DNA from: Lithospermum erythrorhizon
Lineage: Eukaryota; Streptophyta; Magnoliopsida; Boraginales; Boraginaceae
Assembly (NCBI GenBank): GCA_019722365.1
Contig: JADFUC010000085.1
Span: forward strand, 496,001-560,000
DNA: 64,000 nt
Reading direction: 5' to 3'
The notes under the pieces are model-generated. The model searched no databases, was not told the DNA's origin, and saw only the letters and a list, made by a program, of their open reading frames with translations. Position numbers and translations under genes: made by a program. Below, in pieces: positions 51,395 to 62,393 of the stretch (the stretch's first letter is position 1; each line of letters opens with the position of its first letter).

Positions 51395-52011
51395 GTGTAT
51401 ACCTATACTCCTTGTATCGATCAAACGAATCACCAGCCCACCCTTGAGTCTTATCAGCAGCCATAACCGAAAACGACACCAAACAAAAAACAACCTCACA
51501 CACCCTAAACCCCAATGCAGACTTTTTCACAACACCCTCCTTACCCGTCCTCCTCGATATCGAACCAACCGACACCCTCCCCTTCCTCCCCCTCCCCTTC
51601 CCCCTCTCCTCCACTCCCACCTCCCCCATCCCCTCTCTCCACCACCTTCTCTTAACTTCCCTCCTCCCCTCCCCCTCTACTATAGTTATACACCACCTCT
51701 CCCCCCTTCTTGACACTTGGTGGTGGTGTTACAACTGGAGTAGGGGGAAAACTAAGGTGTTCTGAAGAGGGGTTGTGAGGTGAACGATGAGGAGTGAAAT
51801 ACTTATCAACTGTAACTATAGCCTTGGAATTTATGGGGGAAGGGAGGGGGGAATGGAAGGAATCAACTTGACTCGTTATTGACTCGTTATCAGACATTGA
51901 AATATGACTGTTACTCAATTTTCTTGAATAATTTTGTGGACTATTGTTATTTTTCTTGATTTGAGTATGATGATGATCATTATTATTGGGTTCTTGGGTT
52001 TGATTTTCCAT
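45110..52011 (-). CDS. CASPL4A: CASP-like protein 4A, three exons, frameshift in exon 1
   Basis: Exons on the minus strand: 52011-51403, 45723-45588, 45304-45110. Exon 1 encodes a disordered N-terminus ([33 protein letters not shown]) and, in another frame, [34 protein letters not shown] (helix 1) and [13 protein letters not shown]. Exon 2 gives [20 protein letters not shown] and [13 protein letters not shown] (helices 2-3). Exon 3 gives [18 protein letters not shown] and [21 protein letters not shown] (helix 4). This is the four-helix CASP/MARVEL-like fold with Arg in helix 1 and Asp in helix 3; relatives organise membrane domains. About 312 aa. The frame must shift by one base in the G-rich run at 51640-51710: null allele or sequence error. 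Intron 1 is 5.7 kb and holds a copia element; intron 2 starts with GC (CAG/GCAAGT). Confidence 0.82.
46350..46547. repeat. Left copy of the CASPL intron-1 repeat
   Basis: ATAATAAACTTCACATAGAAACACAAAGAC at 46388 onward, and the following ACATACTCAATACAACAACCG stretch, resemble the sequence at 50845-50955 and 51140-51300. So a fragment of the duplicated unit lies left of the copia element, suggesting the element inserted between copies. Confidence 0.5.
46554..46808 (+). repeat. 5' LTR of the intronic copia element
   Basis: Ends ATTTATAACA just before CGTTATCACTTATCAAAG, which occupies the primer-binding position. Shares many blocks in order with 50413-50647. The start is placed from the candidate target duplication and reads TACATGG rather than TG, so it is either mutated or off by some bases. 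Confidence 0.6.
47157..48360 (+). pseudogene. Copia pre-integrase and integrase remnant
   Basis: Translation gives [31 protein letters not shown], the conserved linker before the copia integrase, then about 47700-47800 [20 protein letters not shown], part of the integrase core (DD-E fold). Frameshifts and stops separate the parts. Confidence 0.8.
48750..50330 (+). pseudogene. Copia reverse transcriptase and RNase H remnant
   Basis: Translation includes [24 protein letters not shown] (from the DYxETxSPV motif), [50 protein letters not shown] (49279-49512), [13 protein letters not shown], and near 50110 a [15 protein letters not shown]ase H tail. All are copia RT/RH landmarks, broken by stops. 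Confidence 0.85.
50413..50647 (+). repeat. 3' LTR of the intronic copia element
   Basis: Partner of the left LTR; ends TATTTATAACA followed by CTATCC. Visible mismatches and small indels against the left copy indicate an old insertion. Confidence 0.6.
50650..51560. repeat. Tandem copies of the CASPL exon-1 end
   Basis: Three units lie in a row. The intact one is the 3' end of exon 1 plus donor (51291-51560). A second, very degraded one is at 50940-51290 (TAGATCAAAGGAATCACA, TGAGCAGCCATAACC). The third, at 50690-50940, still encodes [28 protein letters not shown] on the minus strand (50847-50729) but has lost the GT donor (AGGACT in place of AGGTAT). Units also share TACTACATACATTAACTGAAA and CTGATCATAACGAACTT. 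Confidence 0.8.
51343..51391. repeat. (TA)n microsatellite beside the CASPL exon-1 donor
   Basis: About 24 TA units in the intron, starting some 10 bp after the GT donor at 51402-51401. Probably polymorphic in length. Confidence 0.95.
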
Positions 52012-53000
52012 AATGGGTTCAAGAAAATGGGGCAAAAATAAAGATGATGAAGAAAGATTGAATTTTTATATATATATGAGATCAAGAAAAGGGAATAAAG
52101 TTGAGGAAAGTAAGGTATTGTATTATGGACAACTTTTGATAAAGAAAAATATGCTGATTTTGTTCGATATTGGAAGTTGATAATGTGGGGGGGAAAGTAT
52201 CAATTCAATACTGTGACGAAGTTGGTAAATTTGCTACAAGAGTACACTGTGAGATTCCCAGATTGTACATGTATTCCAGAATATTTCATCCTCTCGATAT
52301 AATTGATTGTTTAAATCGTATGTTTTATATCAAAATATTTGATCGTTTGGAACAAAAAAATTGTGAATGGTTGCTTTATTAGGAGAACTTACAAATTTAC
52401 AACAATACGGCTCATTTGATAGCTCATTAAAATTGTAATTTGGAGCACGAAGCGACTTGGCTTACCGATCCGTCCCATTGGTTTCAAGCAAGACTATTAA
52501 GTAATAAAATAAGTCATAAACTATTTTTATTTTAAACAATTACTTGTATTGCAGATAGATTAGTTATATTGATACTATTAATTAGTAATTTCCAATTTGT
52601 TTAGACCACAAAAAAGGTTGTGATATTAGCCAAAGTATTACATTCCCTTTTGGATAAACCTCACAACCAAAATATTAAATTCCCTTTTCAATATATAAGC
52701 CATATATTACCATCTTTTGTTCATGTTAAGGTCTAGTCTTGAATATTGCTTCTAAACATATATACAGGTTTAAACTCTCATCCCAAAAATATTTTCTGGC
52801 TTTGTTCCATCACTCTAATTGAATAACAGATTACTTAACTTCTTATTTCAATGTTGATGTTAATGATTAATCTGAAATACTCCCTCCATGAATAAAAAGT
52901 AAATGTGACAACTAGTGGGTGTTGTCTGTCACAGATTATAAAAATTCAGCAATGTCCAAGAGTCTCACATCTGCTTATATTTTGCCGTTCTTCAATATCT
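52012..53000. other. CASPL upstream region and intergenic DNA
   Basis: Contains the presumed CASPL promoter and leader (TATATATATATGAG on the plus strand near 52068 could carry a TATA box in reverse). CTCCCTCCATGAATAAAAAG near 52883 resembles a miniature-element terminus. No other gene seen. Confidence 0.45.
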
Positions 53001-53019
53001 CTTTGTGTCTGTGTTGTGC

Positions 53020-54116
53020 AGAAGCTATAATAAATAATTAAAAATACGAAGACAATAAAGAAATTAAATAACAATAATGTATAACCAAGCATAAACGACA
53101 AAAAGCGAAGGGATACAAGTTAATTTAACGTGATTTCCTGTAATTACACTTCGTTGTTGGTGTTTCTACGTTGACAATTTATTTTGCTGGGTCACGATTT
53201 TATAAAGACTCAATTTCATGGTTTCTGAATTTCGTCGAGATTTCTCAAGTACGAAGATTATACTAGTAATAACTCTGAAAGATCCTCAAGCATTTAAGAT
53301 TTATACTCTGTATATATGGAAAGTATTATTTATGGAAGATATTTTCATATATGTTTGGTGTTCCTACTCCTATATAAGAGTTGCTCGTGGCAGTATCTAA
53401 ATATACACCACTCCATACATTACGCTTTTAAGAGCGAGCCAAAAGATTTGAGATCAGATTTTTGTAAGGGCTGAATGCAGTTGCTAATTCTTAAACTTCT
53501 AATCGAATTCGCATTTATTGTTTACGACACTACGCTATAACAATCATCGGTAGTTTTTCATCAGAACACCGGAAGCCGCGGTGATGTATTAGTGGCTCTG
53601 CACTCTGTTTACCAGTTTGGAGTGTAATGCGCGCTCGGCGAAGAGGCAGCCTCCCATTTGTATATTCAATATCATAGTAAAATCCTTTCATCGGGCAAGT
53701 CGCCTCAAACCTAGGGGCGCCATTGGCACCGAACCTGCTACCATTTTTGTGTCTTTTAATTTCTGCACTATTTATTTATGTTTTACTGTCTGTCAGATTT
53801 GTACTGGCCAATCCAGTTGTTATTGACTGTCGGGTTCAATGCTCCTTATTTCACAAGAAGTTACTTAATCCTAGACTAGTCTACTTCTGAGAAAGAAGAA
53901 TATTATTACTAAATAATATGAATTACAATCGCGTATCACAATGCTATCAACAAGAGTCCTTTCAACATATAGCCAACTACACTCTAACTATTTGGCAAGT
54001 GTTAATGTACACTAACACTAAGATCTTATTTATAGGTCTAAGTATTTAGCCCAATTCTTCCTAAAAAGCTTCAATGTGGTATGCGCCATTCTAAAATTTG
54101 GTCTATTTCCCCAACA
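53020..54116 (-). repeat. Left (3') LTR of the antisense copia, split by an insertion
   Basis: The part at about 53030-53147 matches the right LTR up to TTCCTGTAATTACAC. The match resumes at about 53862 with AATCCTAGAC and continues to CCAACA at 54116. In the right LTR these two parts are adjacent (58191-58215). About 700 bp therefore lie between them. Confidence 0.7.
53148..53861 (+). mobile_element. Insertion of about 700 bp inside the left LTR
   Basis: The inserted stretch has no partner in the right LTR. It includes TGTTGGTGTTTCTACG near its left end, CCTATATAAGAG (TATA-like, 53370) and a GC-richer right half. TG start and a TATA box suggest a solo LTR in plus orientation, but I cannot fix its ends or a target duplication. 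Confidence 0.5.
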
Positions 54117-56189
54117 AATCTCCACCTAGGCTTCAACTTTTAGAACCACATATTCCCCAACTTCAAGTAGTAATCTAAATGCAAATCTCCTTCAGAATAT
54201 GTGCCCTTAGCACTTCAAATATTTAGAGAGACGCCGATCAAGCTCAAACAATGATTGAACTTGATCCTCAGAACTATCTTTTTCAACATATCTACCGGAT
54301 TGTTCTCTCAAGCATCAACCTTTGTCAAGCATTGATATCCCCTTCAACCCATTCTGAACAACATAATTAAATCCTGATCCCTCGACATGTTTACATGGAA
54401 TTGCGCGCACCGACTTTGGTTAAACAAATAGCACTCCGACTATCAAGCAAATATAGTGACTTGCCTCCTCGAACTATACCATAAAATCCCCCACTAGATT
54501 TCTAAGTCAGACAACTTCCTTGTCAGTCAAATAACGGCCATGTACTCCGCCTCAATAGTAGACAAAAACTGGGCTGATCAGAATCGCCAAACGCCAACTA
54601 ACCGGTTCCTCTATGAGTGTAAAGATGTAACCTAAGTGGACCAATACTTATCCAAATCACCAAAGATAATCGTAGTCTCGCAAAACTCAATAACATGTTG
54701 ACCCATGTCTCCATTCTCCTCTCATACTTTAACCCAACATGCAAGTTATCCCTCGTAGTATTTCATGATCCACTTTATCGCCGGGCTAACGTCCATTTCC
54801 GTAACTACGCATATAACGACTCACCATGCTCACTACATGTGAGATGTCTGGCCTTGTGTAAACCATCGCATACATTAACGATCTCATTGCATTTGTATTT
54901 AACCTTGGACATTTCTCTGTTGTCTTCTGGCCAGATTTGAATGAAGCACTAAGCTCATGGAGTCAACGGTGTGTTTACCATTTTTGACTTTCATTTAAGT
55001 CCATTTTTGACTTCTCTCATTTGAGCCAAACATTTAACCCGCTTCTTAAGTATCGAGACCGCGTAGCCACACCACACCTTTAACCCGATCCTCTTTATTT
55101 CAATGCTGGGTGCTCGAGTTTCACCAAGATCTTCATGTCGAAGGATTTACTCAACGGTCTTTCTATGTTTTCGCACTTCCACATTCGATTGTAAACAAAG
55201 CTATTAACATATCATCAATATATACAATGTAAGATAAATGTTAATACCTTCTCAATGAAGTTTAAGTGAAAACATACACAATGATCATATGAACTCCGTC
55301 AAAACCTTGCTCCACCATAAATTGATTCGAATCTCTTCAATTATCGACGCGACGCATCGGCTTCAACTGCATAAAGATTCCCCTTCAATTTGCAAACCAT
55401 CTCTTTTTTCAACAGTTTTGAACCACTCAAAGTTGAGTCATAGATATCTTCTAAATTTTCATGTAAGAAGGTCGTTTTATCGAAGCCGAGCTAACCTCGA
55501 GGTTCCCTGCCAGGCACGTCCAAACACGCATTTGGACGAGTTTCAATGACATAAGATAAAACTTCATTGTAATCACTCTTCTGTGCAAATCCTTTCGCCA
55601 CTAATCTGTCGAACTGACTTTGTCTTCACTGATGGTCATTCTTCTCAGCAAAGATCCATTTACATCCAAATTTCAAATTTTCTACCTATAAGAAGTTCCA
55701 TCAATCCCAAGTATGGCCCTTTTGATAAAGTTGAATCCATCTCTTCTTTGTATAGCTCTATCCAATGCGTCACTTCCAAACTACGATTTAGCTTGGCAAG
55801 ATAATGAAATATCTTCAATTTACAATCGAAGTGCATATCAAGAATTACCGCTGAACTTTGCCGTTTCCTAATGTTTCGGTTTATGGCGCAAATAGGCCTC
55901 AACATCACGAGCTCCATCATTATTGGAAACCGCAATATCTTCAACCAACGGAGTCCTCTCTTGAACATCTAAACCAACTTGTTTCACCGGCTTCAAAGGC
56001 TCCCTCGCCAAGCTCCACCCAAACTTCATTTGTAATTTCGTTGTCCAAGCATACTCATCTCACCAAATGTAACATCCCTACTTATTACTTATCTACTTTG
56101 ACCTTGACACCACAATCAAGAATCCTTTCACACCACTAGCAAATCCCAAGAAGACATCTTTTTGGCTCTAGCTCTAATTCTGGATCTGG

Positions 56190-56540
56190 CTACTTGATAA
56201 TAATAACTCGGATATTCAAATATATGCACCGGTCGTAGCCGTGAGTGTGTGTACACATCTCGACCACACCCAAAGGAGTCCGACTATCGAAATAGGCTGA
56301 TGGAAGTCCTGCTACTTTTAGATGACAAGCGTATTGCCACTGCTCTCGCCCAATATTTGTTTTCCCAACCCGTGAGTTGGAAAGCATACAACGAACCTTT
56401 CCTAACAATGTGCGATTCATTCTTTCGGCCACTCCATTTTGTTGAGGAGTACGTTTCCACCAAAAATATTTGAAATGCCATCATTTCTACACACATCAAA
56501 CAAATGATCTGACTTGTATTCGCTGCCATTATCTGACCTT
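56190..56540 (-). pseudogene. Copia integrase C-terminal remnant
   Basis: Two overlapping minus-strand frames together show the integrase part ending in AERMNRTLLGKVRCMLSNS, followed by YACHLKVAGLPSAYFDSRTPLGV, the conserved segment after the catalytic Glu of copia integrases. A one-base frame change separates them. Confidence 0.85.
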
Positions 56541-57174
56541 AAACGCTTCAATTTCCGATTAGTTTGAGTCTCTATTAATTCTTTCCACTTCGAAAGATAT
56601 CAACGAAGCTTCATACTTATTATTCTTTCATTGTGTAAACCCATACTCTTTCTTGAAAAAATTTCCATCAACAGTTGTTACGGGTATGATTTACCTCCCA
56701 AAGAAGCATTTCGATACGGTCCCTCTACACATCACTATGCACGTAGTCTAAAGTTTCGGTAAGCGACGAACGGCTCCGGCCAAACTTTGTCTCTCGAGTT
56801 CCTCTTTGCCTTTGACAATGCTCAAAACTCAAGTTTACCTCCTTTGGCGCCTTTCAATAGCCCCCCTTGTTGACAACTCTTAAAGCGCATTTTCACCACG
56901 TTGCCCCAAACGACATTTTGTATAGATTGATTGTTGCTATCAGCCATTGAAATAGAACCGCAAATCCGATTTACCTTTCAGATAATAAGGTTAGTTCTTT
57001 TCCTTCCTTGTGTATAAGAATCTTGTCAGCTTTACTCACCTTGGATGTAATCCATCTTCAAGTAGAACTTTACAAACCTTTTATTTCTAAAGTTCCTAAT
57101 GAAACTGCTCTTCCTCTCAAATTTGGAACGAATCTAATATTCCCCCATCAATCCGATAGTACTATCATTCATGG

Positions 57175-57450
57175 TCAATGGATTCTTTCCAAATTTATAG
57201 TCTTGCACGCGTTGTTGTTGCCCATTAAGACAACTCTACTATCAAACTCAATGGTTTTAAAAATAACGCCTCTCAAGCATGGACTCATGTGATATGAACG
57301 ATCTAAATCCATGATCCATTTATTGCAACTTGTAAGCTTCTCGGAGCCTACCAGGACAAACTTGTCTCCACTTTCATCTTCAGCTTCCCTTTGTTCTTCA
57401 ACCTTGGACAATCCGATTTCCAATGTCCTTTCTCGTAACAAAAAGAACAT
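57175..57450 (-). pseudogene. Copia protease / pre-integrase region remnant
   Basis: The minus-strand frame contains WIMDLDRSYHMSPC and VVLMGNNNACKTINL, typical of the copia aspartic protease region. The active-site DSGAS/DTGCS motif has become DLDRSYH. Confidence 0.75.
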
Positions 57451-57536
57451 TGATCTTTTGTAATTTTTTCTTTTGTGAATTCTGCCGAGATGACTTCATG
57501 TCAGATTTCTTCTTTCCTTCATTAACTGTCAATGTT

Positions 57537-58092
57537 TCAGATGCTTGGTCTTTGTGTTCTACAACTTCCATCTTCCGATTTTAGTTGTTCTAGAAGTGCA
57601 TTCTCGACATCGCCTTCAAATTTGATGTTATCCCCATCATACAATAAATTAGTGATAGTGTGATCATACTTATCCGCGGCGAGTTCAAGAACAACAAGGT
57701 TCGCCTTCATCCTCAATTTCAACATCTAAATTTTGCAAATCTGCTAAAATTTTATTGTACCTGTTGAGGTGATCGTTCATGGTGATGCCTTCCTCAAACC
57801 CAAACCGGAATAGCTTCTTCATGTACAAACGATTTTCAATGCTCTTCGTCATGTACTTGTCTACAAGCTTCTTCCAGAGTTTTTGAGCGTCCATCTCCTT
57901 CATGACTGAGTACTTGATGTCCTTCTCCAAATACAATCGTATTGTCCCGCATGCCGACCTATTTTTCTTCTTCCAATCTTTATCCGTCGTCACAAGGTGT
58001 TTTCTTCTCCAAGACGATGTCCAGCTCTTGTCGACAGCCATCCACAACCTCGCATCGCCATTATTCGATGTTGTTAGTTCCATCTTCCCCAA
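57537..58092 (-). pseudogene. Copia gag remnant (UBN2 type)
   Basis: A 135-codon minus-strand frame starts MGKMELTTSNNGDARLWMAV and includes KKNRSACGTIRLYLEKDIKYSV, AQKLWKKLVDKYMTKSIENRLYMKKLF and MNDHLNRYNKILADLQNLDVEIEDE, all standard copia gag landmarks. It continues in another frame with LLYDGDNIKFEGDVENALL. A frameshift lies near 57690. Confidence 0.9.
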
Positions 58093-58109
58093 TCGAAATT
58101 GCTAAACAC

Positions 58110-58526
58110 AAGATAATAAAGAAAACTAAACAAATATAGACAACGAGCACAAATGATAAAGCAAATCTGACACAAAATTTAACGCTTTCCTGTGATTACA
58201 CGCAATCCTAGACAAGTTCACGGAGAAAAAGAAGATATATTATTACCAAATAATATACTATAATCGCGAATACACTCAATATTGTCAATAAAGAGTCCTT
58301 TCAATTATATAAATAACTCCACTAACTATTAAATTGCAGCGAATACTAACACTAGCACTTATTTATAGATCTAAGTATGAGTCCACTCTTCCTAGTTTTG
58401 ATGGTTATTTATGCCTTCAAAATTTAATCCTTTATTTCAACTCTTTGCTAATATGATCATATTAGTGCTCACTATTCTATCACCTTCTGAGCACAATGAT
58501 ATAAGACTGCAATTTGTGGTCCAACA
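58110..58526 (-). repeat. Right (5') LTR of the antisense copia
   Basis: Uninterrupted copy, about 415 bp, ending CCAACA on the plus strand. Its left edge is set only by similarity to 53030 onward and by closeness to the gag start at 58092. Confidence 0.65.
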
Positions 58527-60075
58527 ATGAATGGTATCATAAATTAATTTTGATATAATATCAATGTCATTTGAGATAGATGCATGGAATTATAGCTCGC
58601 AATATTTCATAAAACTAATAAGATATTAGGATGTGGACAATCATGAACAAAAAAAAGTAGAAGATTTTTATAATAATTTATTTTTCATTGAATACTTCAA
58701 GTACTAAGGAAAAAAGATTAACTCAATAGATTGACGTCCATTAAATATAAAATATTGAATTTCAAATAATACAAATTTAGAGCTTTCTATATTCTCTTTT
58801 AATTTATTTCAAAATTTTAATACTATCATGTTTGTCATTATTTATTCACTTTAATTTTTTGAATTTCACTTTTATTATTTACAATACTTCAATACTTTGC
58901 CCTATATATCATTTTTAAATACTTCCAATCGTGATATATATTTAGATTTATTATTATTTATTTTCTAATCAAAATAAAATGCCTTCTTTCTTACACAAAA
59001 TGACATGCAGAAGCTCTAACCCACATCGCACGGGCACCGAGGCCGCCGGTACTTAGCACTCTACCCCAGAAGCCGAAGCTATGCCCCCTCGGCACACCAC
59101 CACTCAACTCCTCCAGCCGTGATATGCGACAAGCGACTCGAGGACGTTAATGATCGCTTCACACTTTTAATAAAAATGATTATAATATAAAAAATAAGTT
59201 TATTGATAAAATTATGGATTGAGGAATTCATTGAAAATGATTTAATGAATATTAAGAGTCGTGAAACACTAAATGAAACTTCTTCAAAAATATTTTTAAT
59301 AAGAATGATTTCACCATTGTCTTATATTTAATTAATGAACAATCAATTAGATGTGTTATAATTCTATTATATTTGGGAGGATCAATTTTAGCAAATACAA
59401 AGTTTCTTCCAACTATATATTCATAATTTTATATATATATATATATATATCAAGATCAAATGATAGCCAGAAAGATACATATATATATTGATGTTAGATA
59501 TTTCAAGATTCAAATGATAGCTAGAAAGGTTTCAGAAAGGCTTAACTCAACTATAAAATTCATGTGGATCATTACCAATTTGCATAATATATAATGAAGT
59601 TCGCATTTAAGGCATGTAAACGAGTCAAACTCGAGAATCAACATTTTTATAGTGTTATGCCCCCTTCTGTCACTTGAATCCGCCCATAGATCTTTGGTAT
59701 CAGTAAAAAACATAGATGACAACTCATGGCTCTATCTTAGATCTATCCAAGAAGTAACCAAGTTCTTCATATTAAAAATGAGTAAAATACTCAAATTCAT
59801 GCAGAGACTAGAGCATCTTTGCTGCCACTGACTTTTGTTAACAACATCCTCTGAATCCACTGACAACACCACAAAGCCAAAGACTATTGATTTATGTAAT
59901 TGCTTCAAAGTAAAGCCATGTTGGACAAAAGTAAAAATCAAAAATAATAAAGCAAGACAAAAATTTGATGCTCTTCTATATAGTATCTCCTTTCAGTTCA
60001 GTATCCCAACAAAAATACCATCATACACAACAACAATACCATCAAACACTCCTCCCAATATTTTCTTAACCTGTG
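58527..60075. other. Intergenic with a GC-rich island, upstream of the BURP gene
   Basis: AT-rich apart from about 59020-59150, which is GC-rich (CGAGGCCGCCGGTACTT, AGAAGCCGAAGCTATGCCCC) and has no long frame. A short (AT)n run lies near 59435. The last 100-200 bp are the probable BURP gene promoter and leader (CTATATAGTATC near 59976 is a candidate TATA box). Confidence 0.5.
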
Positions 60076-62393
60076 ATGAAAATGGACAGCAAGATCAAGA
60101 TCCATTCTTCTCTTCTGTTCTACTTCTTGTTCTTATCAGCATTATTGGAAGTTAATGTAAGTTCATTCCTTTGTTGTTTTCTACTCTAATGCTCCATAGT
60201 TTTAGCCTCAAATTTCCAAAACTTTTGTCTACTTAGTACATTATACATACAAACTTCATTTTTCGCGTCAATTCGAAAACAACCTCCATATATAGGGCTA
60301 GAGTGTGTAATATCCGATCTCCTTACCCCGCTTAAACAGAGATTGAGGCATGCTGATGTAGATGTAGTATATACAAACTTGTCTTTTACCATTGTTTCCC
60401 TGTTTGGTCTTTGTTTCAGATCACATTGGCTGCCAAGGAGAATCCATTAACAGCAAAAGCATCTCTAACTCGATATTGGAACAAACAAATCACCAATAGT
60501 AACCCCAACAATTTCCCATTCATCCTTTCCAAAGCTTCTCCACTTTCAACAATAGACTCAGCATTCTACACTAAACTGATAACCCAAAAGGCCCTCTCTT
60601 CTCACCTCACTTCATTTTGCTCTTCAGCCAAGATACTATGTTTCTTGGACTCTCAACCTACAATAAACACCCCAACAAAGGATGCAAACTTTAAGTCATA
60701 CAACAACAAAGGCTTTGCCAACTACGGCGGCCGAAGACGAGGAGGAATCGACACGTTCAAATCATACTCAGACGGGGCTAATTTCGCCAATGGACAATTC
60801 ACTACATACAGCAAAGGTGCCATAAACCATCAAGAAGGTTTCAGTAGCTATGCACAAGATGGCAATGTAGGCTCTGCCAACTTCTCATCATATGCAGCTA
60901 CTACTAGTGGTGGATCAGGAGACTTCAAAAGCTACCTCCCTCGTGTAAACGTCCCGAATCTTCGATTCGCCTCGTATGATTCTTCCAGCAATAAACACAA
61001 GCTATCATTCACAAGCTATGTGGAGGACACCAATTCAGGGAATCAGGCATTCATTAGCTATGCCAAGAATGGAAAAAGTGCCCCCCTAGAGTTCAACAAT
61101 TATGGGACAACTTCAAACGTTATGGGGTCATCTTTCACAGGATACAATGAGTTAGGAACTATGGCAAATGATTCTTTCAAGATGTATAGTTCAAATGCAA
61201 ATAATCCAGGAAATGGTTTCAATAGTTATGGAACAGGAGTGAAGAAAGGTGGTATAGATACTTTTACAAGTTACAGAGATGATGCAAATGCTGGAAAAGA
61301 TACATTCCAATTCTATGGAAAAAATTCCAATGGTGAGAAAGCTGATTTTGTAAACTATGGAAATTCATTCAATGAAGGACTTGATACATTTAAAGGATAT
61401 GGTCAAGGATCAATCAACCAACGATCGAATTTCAAGATTTATGGAGTGAAAAATTCTTTCAAAGAGTATGACAAAAAGGGTCATGCTTCATTTTCTCTGT
61501 ATACCAAACCAGCTAATAAACCAGGCTCTTCCAAAGTGGGAAAATCTAAGAAAATGTGGGGGGTGGAGGAAGGGAAATTCTTCAGGGAGTTCATGTTGAG
61601 AGAAGGGACTACCATGAAAATGCCAGACATTCAGGACAAAATGCCAAAGAGATCATTCTTGCCTCGGTCTATTTCATCGAAATTGCCATTTTCCTCCGGG
61701 GATCTTAACGAAATGAAGAGGTTATTCAATACAGGTAACAACGAGTCTGGATCATATGTTACACCTTATGTTATACTCTTTTAATGTCATGACACGTTAA
61801 TATCTAGTTACAAAAAGCGTTCATGACCTATTATTAATCCATACTATATATCTTCAATTTGTTATACTAAAATCTTGGTTACATCTATGTTTACAGGTGA
61901 CAATTCAACCTTGGAGAGGTTAATGATGAACACATTGGTAGAATGTGAACGTCCCCCGAGCATAGGCGAGACAAAGAAATGTGTCGCCTCTGCCGAAGAC
62001 ATTATTGATTTTGCAGTAACAGTTCTAGGTCACAATGTGGTGGTCCGGACCACGGTTAACGTTAAAGGGTCGAAGCGAAATGTGATGATTGGTAAGGTAA
62101 CAAGGATCAATGGAGGAAAAGTGACAACATCAGTTTCTTGTCACCAAAGTTTGTACCCTTACTTGGTATATTATTGTCACTCCGTCCCAAAAGTAAGAGT
62201 ATATGAAACAGACATTCTTGAAGTAGAAAGCAAGGCTAAAATCAATCATGCTGTTGCTATTTGTCATGTTGATACATCATCTTGGAGCCCTGGTCATGGA
62301 GCTTTTGTTGCATTGGGGTCAGGCCCTGGTCTCATTGAAGTTTGTCACTGGATTTTTGAGAATGATATGACATGGAACACAGCTGATTATTGA
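60076..62393 (+). CDS. Polygalacturonase-1 non-catalytic subunit beta (BURP domain)
   Basis: Three exons, 60076-60156, 60420-61734, 61897-62393; GT-AG, phase kept, 630 aa, the same length as tomato PG1-beta. Exon 1 is mainly a signal peptide (HSSLLFYFLFLSALLEVN). Residues about 30-110 form the conserved N-terminal part (NPLTAKASLTRYWNKQI, FILSKASPLS, SFCSSAKILC). Then come 21 FxxY repeats (FKSYNNKG to FSLYTKPA), followed by the BURP domain (GKFFREFMLREGTTMKMPDI, MPKRSFLPRSISSKLPFSS, CVASAEDIIDFA). The BURP CH motifs are spaced CH-X10-CH-X27-CH-X25-CH, all present. Secreted to the cell wall; in tomato it binds polygalacturonase and affects pectin solubilisation. Appears intact. Confidence 0.96.

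Larger units (their letters stand above)
53020..58526 (-). mobile_element. Ty1/copia retrotransposon, antisense, left LTR interrupted
   Basis: Reading right to left: a right LTR (about 58110-58526), gag, protease/pre-integrase, integrase, RT region, a polypurine tract (minus GGTGGAGATT at about 54118-54127) and a left LTR ending CCAACA at 54116. The right LTR also ends CCAACA (58521-58526), i.e. both begin TGTTGG on the element strand. The LTR copies share AATTTAACG, TTCCTGT-ATTACAC, AATCCTAGAC, AAATAATAT, AGAGTCCTTTCAA and TTTATAG-TCTAAGTAT in order. Coding frames are broken throughout. Organisation resembles the Tnt1 group. Confidence 0.85.

Noticed and set aside
51251..51713. Plus-strand Pro-rich frames over CASPL exon 1
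   Set aside because: Antisense of the G-rich exon; the Pro/Ser/His pattern is a by-product of the polypurine strand.
55289..56139. Several plus-strand frames of 70-95 codons
   Set aside because: Antisense of the decayed copia polyprotein; the minus strand carries the recognisable motifs.
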